The notes beneath the pieces were generated by a model that searched no databases, was not told the origin of the DNA, and saw nothing but the letters and a program-made list of their open reading frames with translations. Position numbers and translations under genes: made by a program. From Prevotella sp. (GTDB lineage: Bacteria; Bacteroidota; Bacteroidia; Bacteroidales; Bacteroidaceae): a stretch of 64,000 nucleotides of DNA. The DNA lies in assembly GCA_017554145.1 (NCBI GenBank), contig JAFZIZ010000015.1, positions 310,001 through 374,000 on the forward strand, given 5' to 3'. Positions 17,501-24,425 of this stretch are shown piece by piece (position 1 is the stretch's first letter; the number at the start of each line of letters is the position of its first letter).

Positions 17501-18084
17501 TGTAAGGCACCGCCATAGCCATAGATTTTTACATTACTGCTATTGGAGAAACCTGCTTTCTGAATGAGGTCGTTGCTGAGTTGGTAGATACCCGTCTCAG
17601 GAATACGTATCTTCACCCATGTTCCTTCTGCCAATACCGAATGGTCGGCATACCGCTTTCCGTCGGCAGACCTTTTGGCGAGATGTTTCTTGCTGATAGC
17701 CTTCGACTCGACCTTCAGCATGAAACTTACTAGTTTCTGGTATTTCTTATTGCGATAGACCAGTGGTACGAGTGAGATTTCCAACGATGCCTTCTTACGA
17801 GAGATACTGATCTGCTGTTGTACCTTCGGCAGTTTGGGCAACGGCTCCTTCGTGATGGCATAGTAACTCTGCACGTCATGATTGCTCATCGAGATAAACT
17901 CCGGATACTCGATACTGACGGTATAGGTGGAATCCGCATAGTTGTGGAAGAGGGGAATAGAGTAGGTGACTTGTGGTAATACCGAGTCAATCTTGACTTG
18001 CGGAGCAGTCAAGTTAAAGAACCGTTGCGCCTCCATGCATAAGCAGGAGAGCAACAGCAACAGACTCAGTATGTATTTCCTCAT
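14560..18084 (-). CDS. porU: Type IX secretion sortase PorU (gingipain-like C25 cysteine protease)
   Basis: An 1174-residue surface protease that removes the C-terminal signal of type IX cargo and attaches it to anionic LPS. The signal peptide ends near CMEAQ (about 20). The caspase-like C25 domain holds the catalytic His at about 679 in MNYSGHGAANAF and Cys at about 712 in WVTASCDIMPF. The C-terminal end (GVYLYRVRISSNGSG, then KAKKLIIIS) is itself T9SS-signal-like, as expected for PorU. The next gene on the strand is porV, 21 bp away. The start abuts the stop of the upstream FAH-family gene. Confidence 0.95.
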   Translation of the reverse strand: MRKYILSLLLLLSCLCMEAQRFFNLTAPQVKIDSVLPQVTYSIPLFHNYADSTYTVSIEYPEFISMSNHDVQSYYAITKEPLPKLPKVQQQISISRKKASLEISLVPLVYRNKKYQKLVSFMLKVESKAISKKHLAKRSADGKRYADHSVLAEGTWVKIRIPETGIYQLSNDLIQKAGFSNSSNVKIYGYGGALQPEKLTPDYLTNTDDLKEVPTCTVGSHRLFYAVGPVTWDENHRRIRNPYSSYGYYFLTESEGAPLSVSQEEFLASHHPSDDDYNTLYEVDNFAWYQGGRNLYDAEVLIANTHHDYTLRASGRSTKGSITVSVTANKATTVSVSVNDKSVGSLNISAPGKYDAMRTSTKTFAIDNLAASNKVRISHSNSDATLHLDYISLYSEQPMAAPDLSSGNFPVPEYVEAVANQDHHADEAVDMVIIIPTSRKLEKQAERIKAIHEAIDSSRIRIIPANELYNEFSSGTPDANAYRRYLKMLYDKATTENDMPRYLLLFGDGAWDNRMLSSAWKNETPDDFLLCYESENSSSSTDCYVTDDYFCLLDDNEGGNMLKTDKPDVAVGRFPVRTVEQASVMVDKIENYVNNQQAGAWQNTVCVMGDDGNGNQHMKDADDVAKQIEKLRPAMQVKRVMWDAYPRTTTATGNRYPDVTRLLRQQMASGTLVMNYSGHGAANAFSHEYVLTLQDFEETVSPRLPLWVTASCDIMPFDGQEDNIGEASIFNKNGGAIAFYGTTRTVYQSYNIVMNLAFTHHLFGSERIAIGEAVRRAKNELVNTGSDLSTNKLQYTLLGDPALLLAMPTVPIVIDAINQQELTSMTENLHIGAGETLTISGHIATQEGAIDSNFNGEMTATVRDAAEKVVCRQNDTSEAEFPYTYTDRTKVLYQGSDSVRQGRFSFSFTVPRDISYSDATGLINIYAVSNDKKQEASGYTDCVVFGGTGHEGGDHDGPSVFCYLNSSSFVDGGVVNPTPYFIAELADSSGINSTGNGIGHDLQLIIDGELARTYTLNDYFQYDFGSHTKGTVGFSIPELSEGNHRLQFRAWDVLNNSTTKELNFQVSKELSPEFFDVECTQNPATTTTGFRIIHDRVGSNMDIVLDIFDMAGHHLWQHTEHATPVDNSYTINWDLCVDGGRRLHTGVYLYRVRISSNGSGQTSKAKKLIIISNK

Positions 18085-18702
18085 TTACTTACAATTGAAT
18101 TCCAATACTTTATGTTCTTCCAACCAGCCTTCCAGATGGTCGTCGATATGAACGGGACCTACACCCACTGGCGTTCCTGTATAGAGCAAGTCGCCCGTCT
18201 TGAGGGTGAAGAATTGTGAGATATAGGCTATCAACTCGTCCACCTTATAGAGCATATCGCTCGAACAGCCTTCCTGCACCGTCTTGCCATTGATGTCGAG
18301 GTGGAAGTGAATCGTCTGGATGTCACGGAACTTCTGGATGTCAACCCATTCTCCAATGACAGCGGACCCGTCGAAACCCTTGCAGATCTCCCAGGGGTGT
18401 CCCTGTTGACGGGCTTCCTCTTGCCAGTCGCGCGCTGTGAAGTCGATACCTACCGTCACTGCATCGTAATAACGATGAGCAAAGCGCTCAGGAATACTCT
18501 TTCCCAAGCGACAGATACGCACTACCAGTTCTGTCTCATAGTCCACCTGTTTACTCCAGTCGGGAATGAAGAAGGGTTTGTGGTCCTTCAACAATGCCGA
18601 GTCGGCCTTCGTGAAGATGACAGGTTTCTCTGGTTTATATAACGCTCCATCCAGTTCTTTATTGTGCTGGATATAGTTCATACCTACTGCAAATATCTTC
18701 AT
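18085..18702 (-). CDS. Fumarylacetoacetate hydrolase-family protein
   Basis: A 205-residue cytoplasmic protein of the FAH fold. Metal-binding acidic residues are visible in DYETELVVRI (about 55-62) and the catalytic segment TVGIDFTARDWQ, followed by the KGFDGSAVIGEW and LYTGTPVGVGP signatures of the family. Members act as acylpyruvate hydrolases, oxaloacetate decarboxylases or hydratases; the substrate cannot be assigned here. It is the first gene of a run FAH-porU-porV-ispF with no gaps, so it is likely co-transcribed with the type IX genes although unrelated in function. Confidence 0.9.
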   Translation of the reverse strand: MKIFAVGMNYIQHNKELDGALYKPEKPVIFTKADSALLKDHKPFFIPDWSKQVDYETELVVRICRLGKSIPERFAHRYYDAVTVGIDFTARDWQEEARQQGHPWEICKGFDGSAVIGEWVDIQKFRDIQTIHFHLDINGKTVQEGCSSDMLYKVDELIAYISQFFTLKTGDLLYTGTPVGVGPVHIDDHLEGWLEEHKVLEFNCK

Positions 18703-18722
18703 GTCTTTTTAATTTTGTGGCA

Positions 18723-18760
18723 CAAAGATAAGGATTTTTTTCTTAAAATGATTATCTTTG
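18723..18760. promoter_or_regulatory. Divergent promoter pair between the FAH gene and a secreted protein
   Basis: Two TATCTTTG boxes point away from each other: 18723-18730 on the minus strand (20 nt before the FAH ATG) and 18753-18760 on the plus strand (9 nt before ATG 18770). Neither has a clear TTTG at the usual distance. Confidence 0.6.
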
Positions 18761-18769
18761 TACCCAACT

Positions 18770-19753
18770 ATGGGAAAAAAGTTACTCATCTTATGCCTGT
18801 TGCTTCTGGGAATTACCAGTGCTCAGGCCCAGAAAGACACCCGTTGTATGGACTTCATGGGCATTCCGTTGGAAGGCCCAGTAGATTCCTTTATCGTTGC
18901 CTTGAAGGGTAAGGGTTTTACGGAATGGGGTAACTCTGACGATGGGGAAGATCTTTATTTCCGTGGTGACTATTATGGTATCCGTGCCAAGGTGATGGTC
19001 AATATACAACTGCCCAACCGTTTCGTACAGTCAGTCTATGTCACTGTTGGTCCTTATCGCACCAAGGCTTTGCTTTCCCGCAATCATTCTTATTTCCTGA
19101 ATAAGTTAGAGACAGAATATGGAAAGTATGTCACTCGTGGCGGGGCAGAGTATTTCTTCAGCGATTATGGAGATATCAAAGTGTCGGAGACAGAGAACGA
19201 CGGGGGGGCTACAGACCTGAATTTCTTCTATATGCCTTCTACCCCTTATTATAAGGATGCGCTGCTTTTTGGTTTGAAAGGTCATGTACAGGAAGTCGTT
19301 ACGGAGAATGCAGTGTCGGAGAATCCTTTGGAGCGTTTTGCCAGAAACGGGAAGATGGAGAATCCGGATATCACAGAGCGCCAGTATGACGTGTATGGTT
19401 ACTTAAGACAAGGCAAGATGCTGGAACGTCAGGGCATGAGTATCATCGATTATGAGTACGACAAACAGAATCGTCTGGTGAAACGTACGCTGACCAATAA
19501 GGCAGCGAATATCACCTATGTCCACGAATATACCTATAATGAGAATGACGAGATACTAAATCTGAGTCAGAAGGTATATGACGAGCATAACGAGTGCCTG
19601 ATGTCTGTCAATATGCGAAACAACTATGAAGAACACGACGAGACTGGTAACTGGACGCGTAATGCATTGAATATCGTCTATTGGGAGAAGGATGCGCAGA
19701 GTCAGTCGACCAATGTCGTACAGACTCGTAAGATTCGATATTGGGATGAATAA
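18770..19753 (+). CDS. Secreted protein of unknown function
   Basis: A 327-residue exported protein; signal peptide MGKKLLILCLLLLGITSAQAQ. I recognise no family for the first two thirds. The last third has YDVYGYLRQGKMLERQGMS and YEYDKQNRLVKRTL, which resemble the YD-type short repeats of RHS-like or toxin-associated beta cages, but too few are present to call one. Start 18770 was chosen because the earlier TTG start lies within the promoter box. A run of seven G at 19202-19208 lies inside the frame. It faces tsf across a shared terminator. Function unknown. Confidence 0.7.
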   Translation: MGKKLLILCLLLLGITSAQAQKDTRCMDFMGIPLEGPVDSFIVALKGKGFTEWGNSDDGEDLYFRGDYYGIRAKVMVNIQLPNRFVQSVYVTVGPYRTKALLSRNHSYFLNKLETEYGKYVTRGGAEYFFSDYGDIKVSETENDGGATDLNFFYMPSTPYYKDALLFGLKGHVQEVVTENAVSENPLERFARNGKMENPDITERQYDVYGYLRQGKMLERQGMSIIDYEYDKQNRLVKRTLTNKAANITYVHEYTYNENDEILNLSQKVYDEHNECLMSVNMRNNYEEHDETGNWTRNALNIVYWEKDAQSQSTNVVQTRKIRYWDE

Positions 19754-19786
19754 AAAACGCTGACTCATTGGAGCCAGCGCTTTTTT
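19752..19786. terminator. Bidirectional terminator between the secreted protein and tsf
   Basis: Nine-bp stem CGCTGACTC/GAGCCAGCG with one mismatch and loop ATTG (19758-19779), flanked by six A on the left and six T on the right, so it can stop transcription from both sides. Confidence 0.85.
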
Positions 19787-19808
19787 ATGATAGAGAAACT
19801 TTTCTTAA

Positions 19809-20807
19809 TTACTCTGCAACGAGTGTGAAACGCTTGAAGTCTACGATCTTCAGCTCCTTGTCCTGCTGGGCAAGCCACTGAGAAACGGTAGCCTTGTCGC
19901 CATCACCAAACTGGAACTCCTGGTCTACCAAGCAGTTTTCCTTCAAGAACTTCTGTACACGACCCTTGGCAATGTTCTCGATCATGTTGGGGTTCAGGGT
20001 AGCAGCCTTCTCAGCAGCAGCCTTCTCCTTCAACTCACGAGCCTCTTTTGCCTGCTCCTCAGTGAGCCAACCCTTCTTGATGTTGCTCTCGATGTGATCC
20101 TCAGAGTCAACGAGGTTGGGGTTGATACCGGCCTTCTTCAGGACAACCTCTACGTACTTCTCTACCTGCTCGAGTTTAGTCTTCTCAACGGCAGTCTTGT
20201 ACTCCTCGTCCAGAATCTTCTGGTCAACGCTCTCTGCATTCAGGGCAACGGGCTTCATGGCAGCAACCTGCATGGCAATCTTGTGACCTACCTCAGCAGC
20301 AGCTTTGTTGGTCTGTACCATAGTAGTCAGTGTGTGCTTACCCATGTGGTCGTAAACCTCGATGTTCTCACCCTCGAGTACGAGGTAACCGTCGAGTTCC
20401 ATCTTCTCACCAGTGATACCAGAACGCTGAGTAACAGCATCCTGAATCTTCTGACCGTCAGCCAGTGTCAACTCCTTCACAGTCTCGATGTCCTTCGCCT
20501 TAGCAGCGATGGCAGCGTCGAGGATGTTCTGAGTCAGTGCGATGAAATCAGCACCGTTGGCAACGAAGTCTGTCTCACACTTCAAGGCGATGGTAGCAGC
20601 AAAGCCGTCAACAGCCTTAACGAGTACACAACCATTAGATGTCTCACGGTCACTGCGCTTAGCAGCGATGGCAAGTCCACGCTCACGGAGCAGTTCCTTA
20701 GCCTTGTCGAAGTCGCCCTCAGCCTCAGTCAGAGCCTTCTTTACGTCAGCCAGACCAGCACCGGTCATTGCGCGCAACTTCTTGATATCGTCTATAGAAA
20801 TAGCCAT
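19809..20807 (-). CDS. tsf: Translation elongation factor Ts
   Basis: A 332-residue guanine-nucleotide exchange factor for EF-Tu, cytoplasmic. The N-terminal UBA-like part (MAISIDDIKKLRAMTGAGLADVKKAL) and the signature CETDFVAN are both present. It is somewhat longer than the E. coli protein because of an enlarged middle and C-terminal region, usual for Bacteroidetes. It is the last gene of the rplM-rpsI-rpsB-tsf operon, after rpsB, with a 39-bp gap made almost wholly of 7-bp repeats. Confidence 0.97.
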   Translation of the reverse strand: MAISIDDIKKLRAMTGAGLADVKKALTEAEGDFDKAKELLRERGLAIAAKRSDRETSNGCVLVKAVDGFAATIALKCETDFVANGADFIALTQNILDAAIAAKAKDIETVKELTLADGQKIQDAVTQRSGITGEKMELDGYLVLEGENIEVYDHMGKHTLTTMVQTNKAAAEVGHKIAMQVAAMKPVALNAESVDQKILDEEYKTAVEKTKLEQVEKYVEVVLKKAGINPNLVDSEDHIESNIKKGWLTEEQAKEARELKEKAAAEKAATLNPNMIENIAKGRVQKFLKENCLVDQEFQFGDGDKATVSQWLAQQDKELKIVDFKRFTLVAE

Positions 20808-20817
20808 AATCTATTTA

Positions 20818-20849
20818 ATTGATAATTTAAAATTGATAATTGAAAATTA
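20818..20849. repeat. 7-bp A/T repeats in the rpsB-tsf gap
   Basis: Units ATTGATA, ATTTAAA, ATTGATA, ATTGAAA, then ATTA; the array runs into the rpsB stop codon (20847-20849). Confidence 0.75.
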
Positions 20850-21731
20850 CTCAGCAGCAGCTTCTTCAGCCTTCTCTTCGGCTTTCTCCTCAGCCTTAGG
20901 AGCCTCCTCTACAGGAGCCTCGGCCTTCTCTTCAGCCTTTGCCTCAGCAGCCTTGCGGGGCTTGCGAGTAGCACGCTTGGGCTTTACCTCTTCTACTTCT
21001 GCCTCAGCCTGAGCATCAGCAGCCTTCTCGTCAGCCTTCTCAACCTTACGCTCCTCGAGACCCTCGTTGATGGCGTTGCAGCAAGCGGTGAGAATAGTCT
21101 CTACGCTGTCCTTGGCGTCGTCGTTAGCGGGAATTACGAAGTCGATGTTGTTAGGATCAGAGTTGGTGTCTACGATACCGAATACGGGGATACCCAGACG
21201 GTTAGCCTCGTGAACGGCAATCTGCTCCTTCAGTACGTCAACGACGAAGAGGGCAGAAGGCAGACGTGTCAGATCAGCGATAGAACCGAGGTTCTTCTCC
21301 AACTTAGCACGCTGACGGGTAATCTGCAGCAACTCACGCTTTGAAAGGTTAGCGAAAGTACCGTCCTGCATCAGTTTGTCGATGTTCGCCATTTTCTTAA
21401 CGGCCTTGCGAATCGTTGGGAAGTTGGTCAACATACCACCGGGCCAACGCTCGATAACGTAAGGCATACCAACGCTGGTTGCTTTGTCAGCGATGATTTC
21501 CTTCGTCTGTTTTTTAGTAGCGACGAACAGGATTTTCTTACCACTCTTGGCAATCTGCTTCAGGGCGTCTGCAGCCTCGTCGATCTTGACTACAGTCTTG
21601 TGGAGGTCGATGATGTGGATACCATTGCGCTCAGTGTAGATATACTGTGCCATGGCAGGGTTCCACTTACGCTTCAGGTGGCCGAAATGACAGCCAGCCT
21701 GCAGTAACATATCAAAATTTGTTCTTGACAT
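20847..21731 (-). CDS. rpsB: 30S ribosomal protein S2 with long acidic/basic tail
   Basis: A 294-residue S2. The core (about 1-225) is standard: FGHLKRKWNPAMAQYIYTERNGIHIIDLHKT near the start and the PVFGIVDTNSDPNNIDFVIPANDD signature near 175-200. Residues about 228-294 form an extra tail rich in Ala, Glu and Lys (repeats such as EEKAEAPVEE and KAEEKAEEKAEE) absent from E. coli S2; such tails occur in Bacteroidetes. Lies between rpsI and tsf. A short perfect hairpin (21823-21837) is present in the 117-bp gap upstream. Confidence 0.97.
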   Translation of the reverse strand: MSRTNFDMLLQAGCHFGHLKRKWNPAMAQYIYTERNGIHIIDLHKTVVKIDEAADALKQIAKSGKKILFVATKKQTKEIIADKATSVGMPYVIERWPGGMLTNFPTIRKAVKKMANIDKLMQDGTFANLSKRELLQITRQRAKLEKNLGSIADLTRLPSALFVVDVLKEQIAVHEANRLGIPVFGIVDTNSDPNNIDFVIPANDDAKDSVETILTACCNAINEGLEERKVEKADEKAADAQAEAEVEEVKPKRATRKPRKAAEAKAEEKAEAPVEEAPKAEEKAEEKAEEAAAE

Positions 21732-21848
21732 TGTCTTAATACTTTAAATTGTTGTTTACTTTCTTTTTTAATTCTGTTTGTTAGAATCAGCCACTGGGTA
21801 ATTGACAATTCAAGTCTCAGCGGTTTAGATACTAAACTGTTCAGTATA

Positions 21849-22235
21849 TTAACGCTTACTGAACTGGAAGCGACGACGAGCCTTGGGCTGACCTGGCTTC
21901 TTACGCTCAACCTCACGAGCATCGCGGGTGAGGAAACCCTGGTCCTTCAAAGCCTTCTTATCATCAGCATTCACCTTTACCAGTGCACGGGCAATGGCGA
22001 GGCGGAGAGCCTGGCTCTGACCAGTGAAACCACCACCGTCCAGGTTTGCCTTGATGTCATATTTCTCAGCCACCTCGAGCAGGTTCAGCGGCTGCTTAAC
22101 CACGTACTGCAGGATAGCTGAAGGGAAATACTCGGTTAAATCCTTTTTGTTGATCGTGATCTTGCCTGTGCCTTCGCTCAGGTAAACGCGAGCTACAGAG
22201 CTCTTACGACGACCGATTGCATTAATTACTTCCAT
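21849..22235 (-). CDS. rpsI: 30S ribosomal protein S9
   Basis: A 128-residue full-length S9, starting MEVINAIGRRKSSVARVYL and ending with the conserved basic tail KKPGQPKARRRFQFSKR whose last Lys-Arg reaches the P-site tRNA. The GGGFTGQSQALRLAIARAL motif is intact. It starts 11 bp after the rplM stop and is co-transcribed with it, the universal L13-S9 pair. Confidence 0.98.
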   Translation of the reverse strand: MEVINAIGRRKSSVARVYLSEGTGKITINKKDLTEYFPSAILQYVVKQPLNLLEVAEKYDIKANLDGGGFTGQSQALRLAIARALVKVNADDKKALKDQGFLTRDAREVERKKPGQPKARRRFQFSKR

Positions 22236-22246
22236 CTTCTATCTTA

Positions 22247-22714
22247 TTATTTATACTGGTTAATATCAATTGCTTTTGGCTTCTGAGCCTCGTGATTGTG
22301 CTCAGTACCCTCGTAAATATAGAGGTTGTCTAACAGGCTGCGTCCCAGAGGACCTTTTGGCAGCATGCCCTTGACAGCGTGCTTCAGGAAACGCTCTACG
22401 CCGAATTTCGTCTTACGGAGTTCGGCCGGAGTGCTGAAACGCTGACCACCGGGATAACCAGTATAACGGGTGTATACCTTGTCTGTCTCTTTGTTGCCAG
22501 TGAACTTCACTTTGGCAGCGTTGATAATGATCACATTGTCTCCACAGTCCTGGTTAGGAGTGAAGTTGGGCTTGTACTTTCCGCGAATCAGTTTCGCAAC
22601 CTTAGAAGCCAGACGGCCCACTACCTGGTCGGTAGCGTCGATGACCACCCACTGCTTCTGCTCACGGGCAGCTTCCTTTGATACGGAAACGGTCTTGTAA
22701 CTTAAAGTGTTCAT
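22247..22714 (-). CDS. rplM: 50S ribosomal protein L13
   Basis: A 155-residue L13. The conserved opening MNTLSYKTVSVSKEA and the WVVIDATDQVVGRLAS and MLPKGPLGR motifs are present. A reading extended to 22774 would add 20 unconserved residues taken from the leader, so ATG at 22714 was chosen. First gene of the ribosomal operon; preceded by about 200 nt of structured leader and a TACCTTTG promoter box. Confidence 0.97.
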   Translation of the reverse strand: MNTLSYKTVSVSKEAAREQKQWVVIDATDQVVGRLASKVAKLIRGKYKPNFTPNQDCGDNVIIINAAKVKFTGNKETDKVYTRYTGYPGGQRFSTPAELRKTKFGVERFLKHAVKGMLPKGPLGRSLLDNLYIYEGTEHNHEAQKPKAIDINQYK

Positions 22715-22920
22715 TTTTACTTTTAATTTTACTACTAAAAAACAATTTCTTTCTTTTCTCTTATACACAAACAAACACCACGGCAGAGAGTCTAACGCTC
22801 TGCAGTAGTCTAACGTCTGTGCCTTTCGGCTGAATCGTGATTCACAAACCGCTATGCCCGGCCAAAGACATCGCTATTTACACACGGTTCACGGGGATTC
22901 TAAGTCTCTCCCCAGTAATC
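22715..22920 (-). promoter_or_regulatory. Structured mRNA leader of the L13-S9 operon
   Basis: About 206 nt between the predicted start and the rplM ATG. On the minus strand, visible elements are a hairpin GGGGA/TCCCC (22893-22913), a GCC-GAAA-GGC hairpin (22821-22830), a GCAGAG/CTCTGC hairpin (22783-22803) and a repeated CGTTAGACT. I recall that L13 leaders have been described in Bacteroidia; whether this one belongs there needs a covariance search. Likely an autoregulatory site for L13 or S9. Confidence 0.5.
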
Positions 22921-22926
22921 GGACTG

Positions 22927-22934
22927 CAAAGGTA
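22927..22934 (-). promoter_or_regulatory. -7 box of the rplM operon promoter
   Basis: TACCTTTG on the minus strand, giving a start near 22920. A TTTG lies about 25 nt further upstream (22960-22963), longer than the usual 19-20. Confidence 0.55.
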
Positions 22935-22959
22935 CTGCTTTTCTATTGAATAAGGAGCA

Positions 22960-23008
22960 CAAAAAACTGGATAAGTATAACATTTAATATTATTTAACTT
23001 ATCCAGTT
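22960..23008 (-). terminator. Terminator of the tsaB-rseP operon
   Basis: Perfect 12-bp stem (22997-23008 with 22965-22976), 20-nt loop, and a run of six T on the minus strand. It separates rseP from the rplM promoter. Confidence 0.85.
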
Positions 23009-23032
23009 CTCTATGCGTACCTTATATATATA

Positions 23033-24403
23033 TTACATATACCCCAACCATCGTAGGATATCGTTCAGGTTTGCCACCACCATGAGTAGGATTAGGATGC
23101 CGAAGCCGACATACTCCGCCTTGATCATGAAGTCCTCCGAGGGCTTGCGACGTGTGATGATCTCATACAACAAGAACAGCACGTGGCCACCATCGAGGGC
23201 AGGAATAGGCAGGATGTTCATGAAGGCAAGGATGATACTCAGGAAAGCTGTCATCTTCCAGAACATATACCAGTCCCACATCGGGGGGAAGAGACTGCCG
23301 ATGGCACCGAATCCTCCGAGAGATTTTGCTCCGTCAGCCGTAAAGATGTATTTCAGATCGTCGACATACGAGGCGAGCACATTCCAGCCGTATTTGATAC
23401 CAGCAGGAATACTTTCCAAGAAACCGTATTCCTTCGTAATGGGTTGATACAGACCAGCAATACTCGTTACCACGAAGCCGAGTTTCAAGTCGGGTGTGAG
23501 TTGCGTAGTCACTGTGTCTTTCTTGCTCTCATTACCAAAGACAATCGTTACCGTTCTTGCCTTCAGACTGTCTGCCGATGAGTTGGCAGTATCGAGCATA
23601 TCCTGACGACGACCTAATAGGTCGACAAACTCATTATAACTATCCACAGGACTACCGTTCAGCGCAAGGATATGATCACCCGCCTTCAGACCGATTTTCT
23701 CAGCAGGAGTGCCAGGCACCACGCTGTCTACCTTTGCAGGAATCAGTGGACGCACAAACGATGGGTCTGCCTTCATCATACCCAACAGGTTCAGGTCACC
23801 AGGCAGGTTGATACTCATCTTCTTGTTGTTACGGATGATATCCACACGCTTAGCTTCCGAGATATCACGATAGAGGTCGGCAGAGAAATCCTTGAACTCT
23901 CCCTTCTCCGTTCCTACGAGGATATCACCGTCTTTGAATCCGTACGATTTTGCCTCTTGGTTGAACTTCATACCCAGCGACATGTCCTTCACAGGGATAT
24001 AGGTATCTCCCCAGTAGAACAGAATCATCGAGTAGATCAGCAGAGCGAGGAGGAAGTTTACCAACACACCGCCAATCATAATCAGCAGACGCTGCCAAGC
24101 AGGCTTCGAACGGAACTCCCATGGTTGCATAGGTTGCTTCATCTGTTCCGTATCGAAACTCTCGTCAATCATTCCCGCTATCTTACAATAGCCACCGAGG
24201 GGCAACCAGCCGATACCGTATTCCGTATCGCTGCCTTTAGGTTTGAATTTAAAAAGACTGAACTTCCAGTCGAAGAAGATATAGAATTTATCTACGCGCA
24301 CCCCAAAGAGTTTGGCGAAGAAGAAATGCCCTCCCTCGTGGAGAAATACCAACAGGGAAATGGCAAGGATAAACTGTAATACTCTAATTAAAAATACTTC
24401 CAT
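23033..24403 (-). CDS. rseP: Site-2 intramembrane zinc protease RseP
   Basis: A 456-residue inner-membrane metalloprotease. The catalytic HEGGH (22-26) sits in the first membrane helix; the second zinc ligand motif is in NILPIPALDGGHVLF near the C-terminus. Two PDZ-like segments lie in between (GLKAGDHILALNG near 240). Family members cut anti-sigma factors and signal-peptide remnants inside the membrane. Last gene of the overlapped run tsaB-DUF4290-murA-rimM-dxr-rseP; 22 bp after dxr. Confidence 0.96.
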   Translation of the reverse strand: MEVFLIRVLQFILAISLLVFLHEGGHFFFAKLFGVRVDKFYIFFDWKFSLFKFKPKGSDTEYGIGWLPLGGYCKIAGMIDESFDTEQMKQPMQPWEFRSKPAWQRLLIMIGGVLVNFLLALLIYSMILFYWGDTYIPVKDMSLGMKFNQEAKSYGFKDGDILVGTEKGEFKDFSADLYRDISEAKRVDIIRNNKKMSINLPGDLNLLGMMKADPSFVRPLIPAKVDSVVPGTPAEKIGLKAGDHILALNGSPVDSYNEFVDLLGRRQDMLDTANSSADSLKARTVTIVFGNESKKDTVTTQLTPDLKLGFVVTSIAGLYQPITKEYGFLESIPAGIKYGWNVLASYVDDLKYIFTADGAKSLGGFGAIGSLFPPMWDWYMFWKMTAFLSIILAFMNILPIPALDGGHVLFLLYEIITRRKPSEDFMIKAEYVGFGILILLMVVANLNDILRWLGYM

Positions 24404-24425
24404 TATTATTGTTTACTTTTCATTT

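Noticed and set aside
20094-20822. A 242-codon plus-strand frame opposite tsf
   Set aside because: Ser/Leu/Val-rich shadow of the tsf coding strand without a start context.
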